Under the pieces are notes generated by a model. It was not told the origin of the DNA and made no database searches. It worked only from the letters and a program-made list of their open reading frames with translations. Shown here one piece after another: positions 54,904 to 64,000 of a DNA stretch of 64,000 nt; the first letter of the stretch is position 1; the number at the start of each line of letters is the position of its first letter. The translations under genes were made by a program, and so were the position numbers. Location of the stretch: contig BCJJ01000030.1 in the NCBI GenBank assembly GCA_039545355.1, positions 251,954 to 315,953 of the forward strand, given 5' to 3'. The stretch is from Trichosporon coremiiforme (taxonomy: Eukaryota; Basidiomycota; Tremellomycetes; Trichosporonales; Trichosporonaceae).

Positions 54904-55983
54904 CCCAGAGCGAGCCCTGGCGCCGTTTCCACACCAGATGAGGCGTGCGCACGCTCGTACCTGTCCATGTTACCACATACATCGCGCCTCTTTCGCCTCG
55001 GGGAGTTGTCTTTGGGCCACTTGGATCCTGTGGGTCGGCGTTTGGGACATTCTTGGGTCATCTTGTTCTGGCTCTCCAGATTCTGGGCCACTCAGCCTGG
55101 CATCTGACCGGCGTCGCGGTGACTGCCCAGCGACATCGCTTACGAGAACGCCGCAGTTCCTCGATGCCCTATTCGCCATAGCCTTATGCACAGCCTTACG
55201 CATAGTCTTACGGTGCTCTGACTGCTGTTGCTGCGCCAATATGCAGACCTCAGGTCACTCTAGACCCGACATTTGGTCGTCCGAACTCTTGTGCTCTAGC
55301 CTTTTCGCCGAGATGCCGTGAAGAGACGAATTGGGTCGATCGGCTTACGTTGTCCCCCCTCTCTCCCCCAAGCCCCCAACTTGGCACCCCCATCCTCTGA
55401 GCGGCCCTTTTAGTGCTGTCAGTCCTTGCGTCCTTTGCACCCAATCTGTCAGTGCTAACCGCACAATCAGTGGTACCAGACGGTCTGAAGGGATGCACCT
55501 GCGTGCCGGCGCCTGCTGGTGCCACTGACGCTCGACTCTCAGGGAGACGCGACCAGTGTGTCCCAGGAAACGGCCGTCGTCAAGGTGACAAACTCTGCGG
55601 TCAGACCACGCACTGATCCAAACTCTTTGCTTCCCTGTGCCCCATGCACATACACATACTTGTCTACATTTGGGACTGTCTATGGAGCTCACTTGACTTG
55701 GCTTGGTCTCCCTCCTCTCTAGCCCTTCACAGAGCCAGAACAGTGGGTCGCCAGACGATGCGAGTGGGAAGGTGGAGTTGCGATGGAACGTCAAAAATTA
55801 TCAGAAACTTTACATTTGCGAGCGGTGGGCTCGTGTCTGGAAGGCACTGCGTGACATGCAGGCACGACGCTGGATATCCGCTGCCTCGTGTGCTCAGAAC
55901 CTTAGAACTGGCTGGGAGCTTACAATGGACCTCTGGGCAGACCGTGGATCTGTGCTGTTCTGGAGGGAGAGTGCAGTGGACGC

Positions 55984-58733
55984 TTAGAAGTTGGACGCTG
56001 CTGCCACATCCTCGTCGTCGAACACGGCCATCTGCGGGCGGAACGTGTCGTTGATCCTGGTCACGTTTCCTGGCTTGAGAAGCATTCTCGCCTTGTCCTT
56101 CTCGTATGGTGGCCAGTAGGTCTGCTGCGCGGCTTGCGCGATGCCGTTCGCGCCAACGCTGATGGCCGGCTTCGCATTCGGGTCGTGGTGGTACGCAAAG
56201 TTGATCCTGTCTCGTTAGTATTGACTCTTAACCCAGCTGGAATCGGTTTCATCGGATACACAGATAGAAGGAGGGGGGGTGTTCGAGTTCGGAACTTGTT
56301 GGAATCATGACTGGAAAGAGTGGCGACGAGCAGCAGCGAGAAGCGAGCGCCGCTCGCAACGTGGTCCAGTGAGTCGCACTCCGCCGCTGAGTTGCGCCGC
56401 ACAAGCTTCCTGGTCGCAAGCAGCCTTCGCCAGCACATGCAACACATGCGACGTGTGCCAAGCACACGCACAAGCGTTCACAAGGATTCACAAGCTTAGC
56501 GCAGCCAGCTCAGGTCCCGGAACGACGCTTCCCAGGCGATCGCATGCGAGTCGTCATTCCTGGGCGCGATTCCAGCTGCCGGCGTCGTATACCACGACCC
56601 CGCTGCGTACTCCGAGGATGTCGCCGAAGAGACGTGCCTCGCTGCATGGTCGCACGGCGACATCGTCACCGAGGCTGTTAGTGGACCTGTCCCGCGGCCA
56701 ATTCGAAACTTTGCGAGTCCCGGTGTTGGCGTGCAACACCTCGACTCGCGACGATCGATCACTCCTCTCCTCCTCTCTCCGTCTATCTGAGCAAGACGAT
56801 GGTGATGTGGGAAGAAGTCAGTACTCACCAGTACGCCATCATCTGGTAGCCGAGCGCGGCCTGCTCCTTGGGGCTGCGCGGGTCGATGCCGACCCATCCG
56901 AAGAGGTAGAAGACGTCGCTTCCGTGTCCAACGCCATACACGGGCGGGAAGGCAGAGTACGGGCCCGCGAACTCGAAAGCGTACGTTGTGCTCTGGTTGC
57001 GCGCGTGCTGCATCATCCAGCGGCGGCGCGAGTCGAAGCTCCTGTCTCCGTACAACGTCGCGGCGCGGGGGAAGTCGGGCGACACCTGGACCTGCTGACC
57101 CTGTCCGCCTGCTGCGTTCGCGTTGGCGCCGGGAGTGTAAGTGCCGTTGGCGGGGTAGGCATCCAGGATCTTCTGCCATGTCTCGTCAGACATGGCGTCG
57201 TCGCCCGTGTTCTTGAAGCAGGTGCGGAGCTCGTCCATCGTGATGTTTGGCGCGAGGAAAAGCGTGCCCTCGTTCTGCACGTTGCCGCTGATGAAGGGGA
57301 TGTCAGCGAATTTGCCCTGCTTCACGATGTCAAAGGGACGGCCGGTAATCAGTTCGCCGTCCTGAGTCGGCGTAAACACAAGGGCAGGGGAGACGTTCGC
57401 CTCGTTCGACACGTTCAGCAGCTTCTCAGCTGAGATCTGCTTCAGGCACTCCCAGTCCTTGCACCCGGCGTTCGAGAGCATGGTTTTGTACTCCGTGTCC
57501 CAGCTTCCGAGGGGCGGGGTGTTGGTCGTCGACGGTGCGCCGGACTGGAGGATCGCGGCCGAGAACAGGTCCTGCGTCTCGTTGAACATGAGGTAGCTCA
57601 GGCTGATAGCTCCGGCGCTCTCGCCGAACCCAGTGACGCGGTTCGGGTCGCCGCCAAAAGAGGCAATATGCTCCTTGACCCAGCGGAAGCCGGCAATCTG
57701 GTCGTGCAGCCCGAGGTTGCCTGCATTGTTCGTTCTTGCGTTCTGCCCGATCGGGAAGCCGAAGATGCCCAGCCGGTAGTTGATCGTGACGAGGACGAAG
57801 GGCTGGCTCTTATCTTATCAGCTGTCGCTCCCGGCCCTGAATCAATTCATCACTCACAGCCTGAGTACCATAGTTCAGCAGAAGCGGCGAGTTGTAGATC
57901 GCTCCCGAGCCCTGCGTGAACGCGCCGCCGTAGATCCACACCATGACCGGGAGCTTCGCGTCCGGCTTCGTGCCCTCCGGCACGAGCACCGAAAGGGACA
58001 AGCAATCCTCGGACTGGCCATAGGGCGCCTGCGCGCCTCCGCCCCACGCCGCCAGAGGAGGAGGCTGCATGCACCCGACCGGCTGCGTCGTCGCGTTCAC
58101 CTCGGCACCGTACGCATACGGCTTGGGGCACTTCCAGCGCAGATCCTTTACAGCTGTGACGGTCAGCTGTTAGGGTTCGCGAAATTCGGTTAATGTGATG
58201 TTGCGAGACAAGGTTCGAAACATCACTCGGACCTCCACCGATGGGCAGGCGGATGTCGGCGGATGTAACGAAGACAAGGTAGAGTGGGGAAAATGGAGAA
58301 GGGGAAGAAGGGAACACGTACGAGGAGCAGCGAAGGGGATACCCAGGTAGGCGTCGACGCCCATCGCCGACACGCCGTGGACAGTGACGTCCTTGCCGTC
58401 GATGGACATGGTGGCCGTCACAGTCTTGTTCGGGTTGGCGAAGGGGTTCACGACACCGCCACTAGAGTCGTTGCCAGAAGAGCTCGAGCTGTTCTGCCCT
58501 TGGACATCGGGAGTTGAGGCGTTGGCAGAGCCAGTCGCTGCCGAGTTGGAGATAGAGGTCGCGCTGCCTTGAGGAGAGTTGTTGGAGTTAATCTTGACGT
58601 GCGAGCTGTCGCCGAAGTCCTTGGGAATGGGCATGACATCTGGGTTGACATAGTTGGACACCGGGCTCGCGGTGATGGAGGTGATGGAGGTGAGATGCAG
58701 CAACAATGTTGCCAACGGAAGGAGGGACAACAT
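55984..58733 (-). CDS. secreted type-B carboxylesterase/lipase (Candida rugosa lipase-like)
   Basis: complement(55984..56206, 56829..57808, 57858..58153, 58322..58733), 636 residues. Signal peptide at the start ([19 protein letters not shown]). A Ser/Asn/Thr-rich linker follows (to about residue 95), then the alpha/beta-hydrolase domain. Oxyanion hole [11 protein letters not shown]; nucleophile Ser300 in GESAG; acid Glu in [10 protein letters not shown]; His in [12 protein letters not shown]. Exons join as IPFAAP-PVKDLRW and [15 protein letters not shown], as expected for the family. The last intron is 622 nt, far above the local norm. Extracellular hydrolysis of lipid or other esters; the extended linker before the domain is unusual for CRL-type enzymes. 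Confidence 0.92.
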
Positions 58734-60181
58734 GGTGAAGCTTGCTGCGGGAGAAGGTAGTGAGACACTGGACAGAAGAGGGAGACATTCCAGAGTTAAA
58801 TGGGCCGAGAGTGACTGGGAATCATGAGCCTCACGAGGTGCTTGCGGACCTTGGTGCGGCCGTTCTGCAGACTACAGTAGTAGCCAGCCATGCAGAACTG
58901 AGTGTCTCCGCAGCACGTGCACCTTCGGAGAATGCCAAGAGCACATGTTTGGCTCATCCGGATCCGGAACCGGGGCATGTGCTGTGTGTACCACTCACTA
59001 TTCAGCTTGGTGTCATCGACGCCGTCCTTCCTCGCCGCGTGATGCACTCCAACTCGAGGATTGTCCTCCACATTCCGCATCCATTCAACCTCGACCAACC
59101 ACCTGTACAGTACACCCGCTTGTCAAGCGCTTACACAACGCCGCGCCCCCTTTGCACAGCTCCGTCGGCACGACCGCTACGCCCCCACGATCCCCGACGC
59201 GCTCGCTGTCACGTCCGGCTCGACAAAGGTTGGCCCTTGTGTCAGAGTGTTTCCCGCTGGTCGCATCGGCGCGTCGGAGGTCGCTGTCGGCCAATGATGA
59301 CGGACCGAACCACGAGATGCATCGGCATCCAACGCGTCCCACTAGCTCGACGCTCTAGACTGGGCATCACTCTTGCCGGTCCGTCCGCTTTCTCTATCCG
59401 AACACAGAAGGACGCTGGGTGACCAGCACAGGAGACAGGGGTTGGGTTCCCGGATGTGCGAGAGTGTACCTCGTCCTCTCGTAATCTAACCGCTGGACGA
59501 TTTCGAAACGCGTTAGAGATAAGCGACACAAAACGACCCCCCTCTCACCCCTTTGTTCCCCTTGTGACATCTGATGTCCAGACATAACAGTTGGCACAAC
59601 TGGAAGATGGACTTGCGCAACCAGCGAGTGGATCAATTTCATCGTTCTCACTGTTGGAGACCGTCTTCTGCATATGTGAGGGTGAAGCAGGGTGAGGGAG
59701 ACCGCGTCACCGGGATTTCGGGCCGTTGTCCGGATCCAAGTCTCTGTCATTCAAGCCGTGGTTTCCCATCGGCTGCCGTGTCGACAGACCGGTCAGCGTA
59801 AAGGGCAAGCGAAGGTCACCAGCTGGACGTGTCACTCAGCCCATTCTGGCGTCTCAACATTAGGATTCTCACAACTCTGCAGACACTTGACCTCCTTGCT
59901 TTTCACGCAGTGAGGAATGCCAACCTCTGTGCTCAGACCTAACGCATACCGTCCAGTACGTCACCCGGGATCGACGATGATGAGATTGCCAGGGACTGAA
60001 TAGTGTCACGTGCGTCATGTGCTCGGTGGAGGTCGGCCCGTTCCCACGGTCTTGGCGTTGGCAACGTCCAACCGCGACGCAAGCCAGAGCCAGATCAACA
60101 AGGCCAGCCAGGCGGGGGGCGAGGAATATGCATCCACCCACACACCCATCCACCCGACCGAGACACGCTAATCCACCGACC
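58734..60181. other. divergent intergenic region
   Basis: Between the lipase (leftward) and phospholipase C (rightward). No coding signal or clear motif cluster was seen. Confidence 0.5.
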
Positions 60182-61867
60182 ATGCCTCTGTGGAAGTGGA
60201 ACAAGGCCGACGATGAGGACGTAGGCGAGACGCTGTCGCCGGACGCGATTGGCGGCGGCGGCCACGGCGGCGAGCGCACCTCGCTCCAGGAGCAGTTGCG
60301 CGTGTCCAAGGCGATCCGGCTGTTCCTCGCACATCACGGCGTGCTGTCGGCCGAGGACGTTGAGAACGACACACTGTCCCCCGCCCTGCGCGAGCTGCTG
60401 CAGCGCCCACACGCGGTCGTGCCCCAGGAGCTGCTCGATGACACCCACCCGCTGACCGAGTACTTCATCTCATCCAGCCACAACACGTATCTCCTTGCGC
60501 ACCAGCTGTTTGGCAAGTCGTGCCCATCGTCTTATGAGACAGTGCTGCGCGCCGGCGCCAAGTGCGTCGAGATTGACGCGTGGGACAACACGGACGATCT
60601 CCAGGAACCAAAGGTGACTCACGGGTACACGCTCGTGTCGAACACTCCGTTCCGGAAGGTGTGCGAGACGATCCGCGACTACTGGGACAACGACAAGAGC
60701 AGCCCCAAGGCGCCCATCTTCCTGAGTCTGGAGAACCACTGCGGCGGTCCTGGACAGGAGCGCCTCGTTGCGATCATGCGTGAGGTGTTTGGGCACCGCC
60801 TCCTCGACGACTGCGACGACCACTCGGAGACGTCTCCGCGGCTGCGCGACCTCGAAGGCAAGATTGCCGTCATCGTCGAGTACCACTGGCCGGACGCCGA
60901 GAGCCAGGGGCAGGACGATAAGGGGTCTTCCTCGTCCTCGAGCGACTCGGAGGACGACGCCGTCGCGAGGAAGCAGTACGAGGCGCGCAAGGAAGACGCG
61001 CCGGACAGCCCGATCATCAGCGAGCTGGCGCGGCTGGGCGTGTATGCGCAGAGTGTCAAGCCGACGAGTGCGGGATGGTATGATCTCGCGCTGGACGGGT
61101 ACCCGCACCACCACCTGATCAACCTCTCCGAGGTCGGGCTGGGCACGCACCTGCCGGCCAACTGCGAAAAGGTGCGCGCGCACAACGCGCAGTACCTGAT
61201 GCGCGTGTATCCGAAGGGCACGCGCGTGAACAGCAGCAACCTGAACCCGGTCCCGTTCTGGCACGTCGGGGCGCAGATCTGCGCGCTCAACTGGCAGCGC
61301 TTCGGCGCGTCTCTCCAGCTCAACGAGGCCATGTTCACGCACTCGAACGGATACATCCTGAAACCGACGTACATGCGCCAAGGGCACACCCACTCCGACA
61401 GCCACGGCCAGCACGCCGACCGCTCCAACCCCAAGTACCCCTTCCCGCGGCGCAAGCTCACGTTGCGCGTCGTCGGCGCCACCGACGTGCCCGAGCGCAA
61501 GGACGGGGTCAAGCCGTACATCTCCTGCCAGCTGGTCTGCGGGACCGACACAAGCAAGCCCGAGAAGCGCAAGACGGGCAAGTACAACGACCACGAGCAC
61601 CTGACGTTCCTGAACGACGTGGGGGCGGACCAGTACAATCCCATCTGGGACGAGACGCTCGAATGGGAGTACGACGACGATGAGCTCGTCTTCCTCCGCG
61701 TCCTCCTCAAGAGCGACGACAAGTTTGCACGTAATCCCGTCATTGCAGCCGCGTGCATCCGCCTCCTGTACGCGCAGCCGGGATGGCACTTCGTCCGCCT
61801 CATGGACGCGCATGGACAGGAGACAAAGTCGACAGTCTTCCTCAAGCTCGACGTCACCGATGCCTAG
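60182..61867 (+). CDS. PI-specific phospholipase C, short delta type (X-Y-C2)
   Basis: 561 residues, intronless. X domain: SSSHNTYL with catalytic His100 and VTHGYTL with His147, plus EIDAWD and SLENHC. An acidic Ser/Asp linker (about residues 240-265) separates it from the Y domain (ISELARLGVYAQ, then NLSEVGLG and GYILKPTYM). A C2 domain closes the protein (KLTLRVVGATDVPER, YNPIWDETLEW). It cuts phosphatidylinositol bisphosphate to IP3 and diacylglycerol with calcium. There is no PH domain and no recognisable EF hand; only a short helical lead-in (residues 33-90) stands in their place. The ATG at 60182 is chosen because upstream in-frame sequence is not protein-like. Confidence 0.93.
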   Translation: MPLWKWNKADDEDVGETLSPDAIGGGGHGGERTSLQEQLRVSKAIRLFLAHHGVLSAEDVENDTLSPALRELLQRPHAVVPQELLDDTHPLTEYFISSSHNTYLLAHQLFGKSCPSSYETVLRAGAKCVEIDAWDNTDDLQEPKVTHGYTLVSNTPFRKVCETIRDYWDNDKSSPKAPIFLSLENHCGGPGQERLVAIMREVFGHRLLDDCDDHSETSPRLRDLEGKIAVIVEYHWPDAESQGQDDKGSSSSSSDSEDDAVARKQYEARKEDAPDSPIISELARLGVYAQSVKPTSAGWYDLALDGYPHHHLINLSEVGLGTHLPANCEKVRAHNAQYLMRVYPKGTRVNSSNLNPVPFWHVGAQICALNWQRFGASLQLNEAMFTHSNGYILKPTYMRQGHTHSDSHGQHADRSNPKYPFPRRKLTLRVVGATDVPERKDGVKPYISCQLVCGTDTSKPEKRKTGKYNDHEHLTFLNDVGADQYNPIWDETLEWEYDDDELVFLRVLLKSDDKFARNPVIAAACIRLLYAQPGWHFVRLMDAHGQETKSTVFLKLDVTDA

Positions 61868-62040
61868 ATACCCTTTCACGCATACCCACACACGCTGGTG
61901 TGCCACGTCTTATTCCCTGTGCCGTGTCTTCATGACGATGTAAAACATAACACACGACGGCCCTCGACCGAGAATTGAACTGACGTTGCAATGCATTCTT
62001 GGAATCTTCTGATGTCTCTGATGTCTAAACCTTCTACAGC

Positions 62041-64000
62041 TTACAGCTTCGCGCGAGGCTCGGCCTGAACCGCCTGCTGGATTTTCCACGCCTCGCCCAC
62101 AATCTTCTTGACATCGCTCTTGACGATCTTGCCGTTCGCGTTGCGGGCTGTGGCACATTAGTTCCCATTTAACTTGCCTAACGTTCGGTACTCACGGAGC
62201 GGCTCATCGAGCACAAGCACGATCGCGGGACGCGCGATGCGCCTGAGACGCGGTTCGACGACCTTGGAGATACTAGCAGGGTCGGCCGTCGCGCCGGGAG
62301 CAAGCGAAACGCATACACCGACCTGCTCACCGTGCCTCGGACACGGCACAGGCACGCAGGCAGCCTCGGCGATCCTGTCGTCCTTGTAAATCGCGTTCTC
62401 CACCTCCTCAGAGGCGATGTTCTCTCCACTTCTGATGACGATGTCCTTGGCTCGGTCAAGGATTCGGCTCCGGGAGTTAGCAAGAACGGACAGAAGAAAA
62501 ACGGGCGACGAGGTCGGGTGTTTGGTGGTGGGTGGTGGGTAATGGAATGTGCCACTTACAGGAACCCCTTGTCATCGATCAGCGCCAGATCGCCAGTGTG
62601 TACCCAGCCGTCCCTGAGGGCATCGGCTGTCGCAGCAGGGTTGTCGATGTACTCCTTCATCATGTTGGGACCGTAGCACTCGACGATGCCTGGCTGGTTC
62701 GGTCCGAGGACCTTTCGCGTCTCGGGGTCGACGATCCTCTGCTCGTCAACGGGCATGGCGGGACCCACACAAGCGGGGTTGGCGTGGTAATCGGGACCCA
62801 TGAAGCCCGTGTGAAGACCGGCGGTCTCAGTCATACCGTACGCGTGGGTGGCCATGGCGGCAGGCCATTTCTTCTGAATGTCGGCCGCCAAACGAGCAGG
62901 CGGCGGTGCGCCGCCATAAGTGATGCCCTCCATGACGTGGTCGCTGGGCAGTTCAGGGGACTGGAGGATCGCAGTAGCGATAGCGGGCACGCCGCCGATG
63001 ACGCCGATCTTCTCCGCGACGCAGAGTTTGACGGCGGCAGAGGTGCTCCACCGCTTCATGAACACCATCTTCATGCCCATGTGCACGCCGCGCGACATCC
63101 ACCCAAGCAGGCCCGTGACGTGGAACAGCGGCACGGCGAGGAGCATCGCGGCCTGCTGCTCGGGCGGGTCGTGCGCTGCCAGCGCCATCTCGACCGTTCC
63201 GCCCATACGCATGATGGCGCGCGCGGCGGGGATGGACGAGCTGATGACGTGCGTCAGACACGCGCGCTGCGTCTCGAGCACCCCCTTTGGCATGCTCGTC
63301 GTGCCACTCGTGAAGAGAACCATGCAGTCCGACTCGGGCGTGACGTTCTCGAGACCGAACCCCTTGCCTGAGCGCACTTCTTCGAGACTTTTGGAGCTGA
63401 CGGCGAAACCGGGGATGAGTTCGGAGACGTTGGAGCGCACGGCGGCGTCGACGTGCGACAGCGAGGACCAGCAGTGGATCGGGCCCACGCCGCGCGCAGT
63501 CAGCTCCGAGGCGATGCTGCCGAGGACAGACGCGTCCTCCGGGTCGCACAGCACAAGGACGGGTTTGGTGAGGCCGAGACAGTGCAGCTGCGCGTCGGCG
63601 ACAAGCGTTGAATTCAGTAGAACGGGCACAGCGCCGAGGAGACACACGGCGATGAACGAGATCATCCAGCTGGGTCGTTAGCGCCTTTTCCCGTCCCGTC
63701 CCACGTCGGCCGTCCCGTCACCACCCCATGACGATGACCTCGGGCCACCTCCGCCCTCGGCGTGAATAAATACTCACCCAGCACAGTTCCTCCCGCCGAT
63801 GGCGACGCGTGTACCAGCGCGAACCTGCCGATCACGGAGCCAGGCAGCGAGACGCACGCTGCGTTCCCACACTTCACCGTAGGTGAGAATCTCACGGTTC
63901 TCCTCGCTGAGCGACTCGGCGCGCGGAGTAGAGAGCATGACGCGGTCGCTCCACTTGCTCATGCGCTCCTCGAAGAACTGGCGGAAGTGCACCGGCGCAT
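62041..64000 (-). CDS. acyl-CoA synthetase paralogue, 5'-truncated by the window edge
   Basis: complement(62041..62147, 62196..62467, 62560..63669, 63778..>64000). The visible part begins at VHFRQFFEERMSKWSDRV and keeps frame through three introns (48, 92 and 108 nt). Motifs: P-loop MVLFTSGTTSMPKGV; AYGMTE; hinge GWVHTGDLALIDD; catalytic NANGKIVKSD. It ends AKL, an accepted variant of the peroxisomal PTS1 signal. Clearly paralogous to the gene at 42955-44981 (for example KKWSDRIM vs SKWSDRVM). It probably activates a fatty or aryl acid in the peroxisome. The missing start lies beyond the right edge. Confidence 0.92.

Larger units (their letters stand above)
54252..55983. other. convergent 3' intergenic region with small repeats
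   Basis: 1.7 kb between the 3' ends of the methyltransferase and lipase genes. No coding signal; two short repeat patches are listed. Confidence 0.5.

Noticed and set aside
60470..61906. 478-codon minus-strand frame opposite phospholipase C
   Set aside because: Antisense shadow; the catalytic motifs are on the plus strand.

Overview
The window reads as nuclear DNA of a GC-rich filamentous or yeast-like basidiomycete. Genes are split by very short introns (mostly 34-50 nt) with GTRAGT-like donors and CTAAC/CTGAC branch points 6-10 nt before the acceptor, codon use is strongly G/C-ending, and neighbouring genes lie on either strand with no operons. That intron style and the gene content fit Tremellomycetes, most likely Trichosporonales; this placement is inference, not a search result. 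All exon junctions were worked out by hand from reading frame and splice signals.

Layout. 0.5-3.8 kb: a cupin, a DUF427 protein, a mitochondrial-looking crotonase and a small membrane protein. 3.8-6.55 kb: a long intergenic stretch with many GCGGGG motifs, upstream of a Baeyer-Villiger-type flavin monooxygenase gene (6.55-8.4 kb) that carries an in-frame TAA. A Zn2Cys6 regulator gene converges on it (8.5-10.8 kb). 11.5-12.7 kb: a decayed F-box-like gene. 13.4-15.2 kb: a secreted or membrane-anchored Asp-box protein. 15.3-16.2 kb: a peroxisomal (SKL) enoyl-CoA hydratase/isomerase. 16.9-19.05 kb: a Cys-rich unknown and three tandem paralogues of a tiny HTH-like protein. 19.7-21.7 kb: the GNL1-type circularly permuted GTPase. 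21.7-30.4 kb: a fast-evolving block holding four members of a coiled-coil family, most of them short or broken. One of these is split by an intact Tc1-type transposon with perfect inverted repeats. 30.5-37.7 kb: an allantoate-permease-type MFS carrier and a full-length ABCB transporter. 39-40.6 kb: a decayed multi-CFEM gene and another gene remnant. 41-45 kb: a GNAT acetyltransferase and a peroxisomal acyl-CoA synthetase (SKL). 45-49.4 kb: a 4.4 kb gene-poor stretch with a dense TGAGCT motif cluster. 49.4-54.3 kb: a SnoaL-like protein and a homocysteine S-methyltransferase with one 645-nt intron. 56-58.7 kb: a secreted type-B lipase with a 622-nt intron. 60.2-61.9 kb: a compact PI-specific phospholipase C. 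62-64 kb: a second acyl-CoA synthetase (AKL end), cut by the right edge.

How the genes fit together. A lipid theme runs through the window: a secreted lipase releases fatty acids, two PTS1-ending acyl-CoA synthetases activate them, and a PTS1 crotonase and a mitochondrial-type crotonase act on the acyl-CoAs. The monooxygenase and its neighbouring zinc-cluster regulator look like a small catabolic pair, now probably broken. The most unusual parts are the three-gene small-protein array, the transposon caught inside a coiled-coil gene, and the cluster of decaying lineage-specific genes around it.
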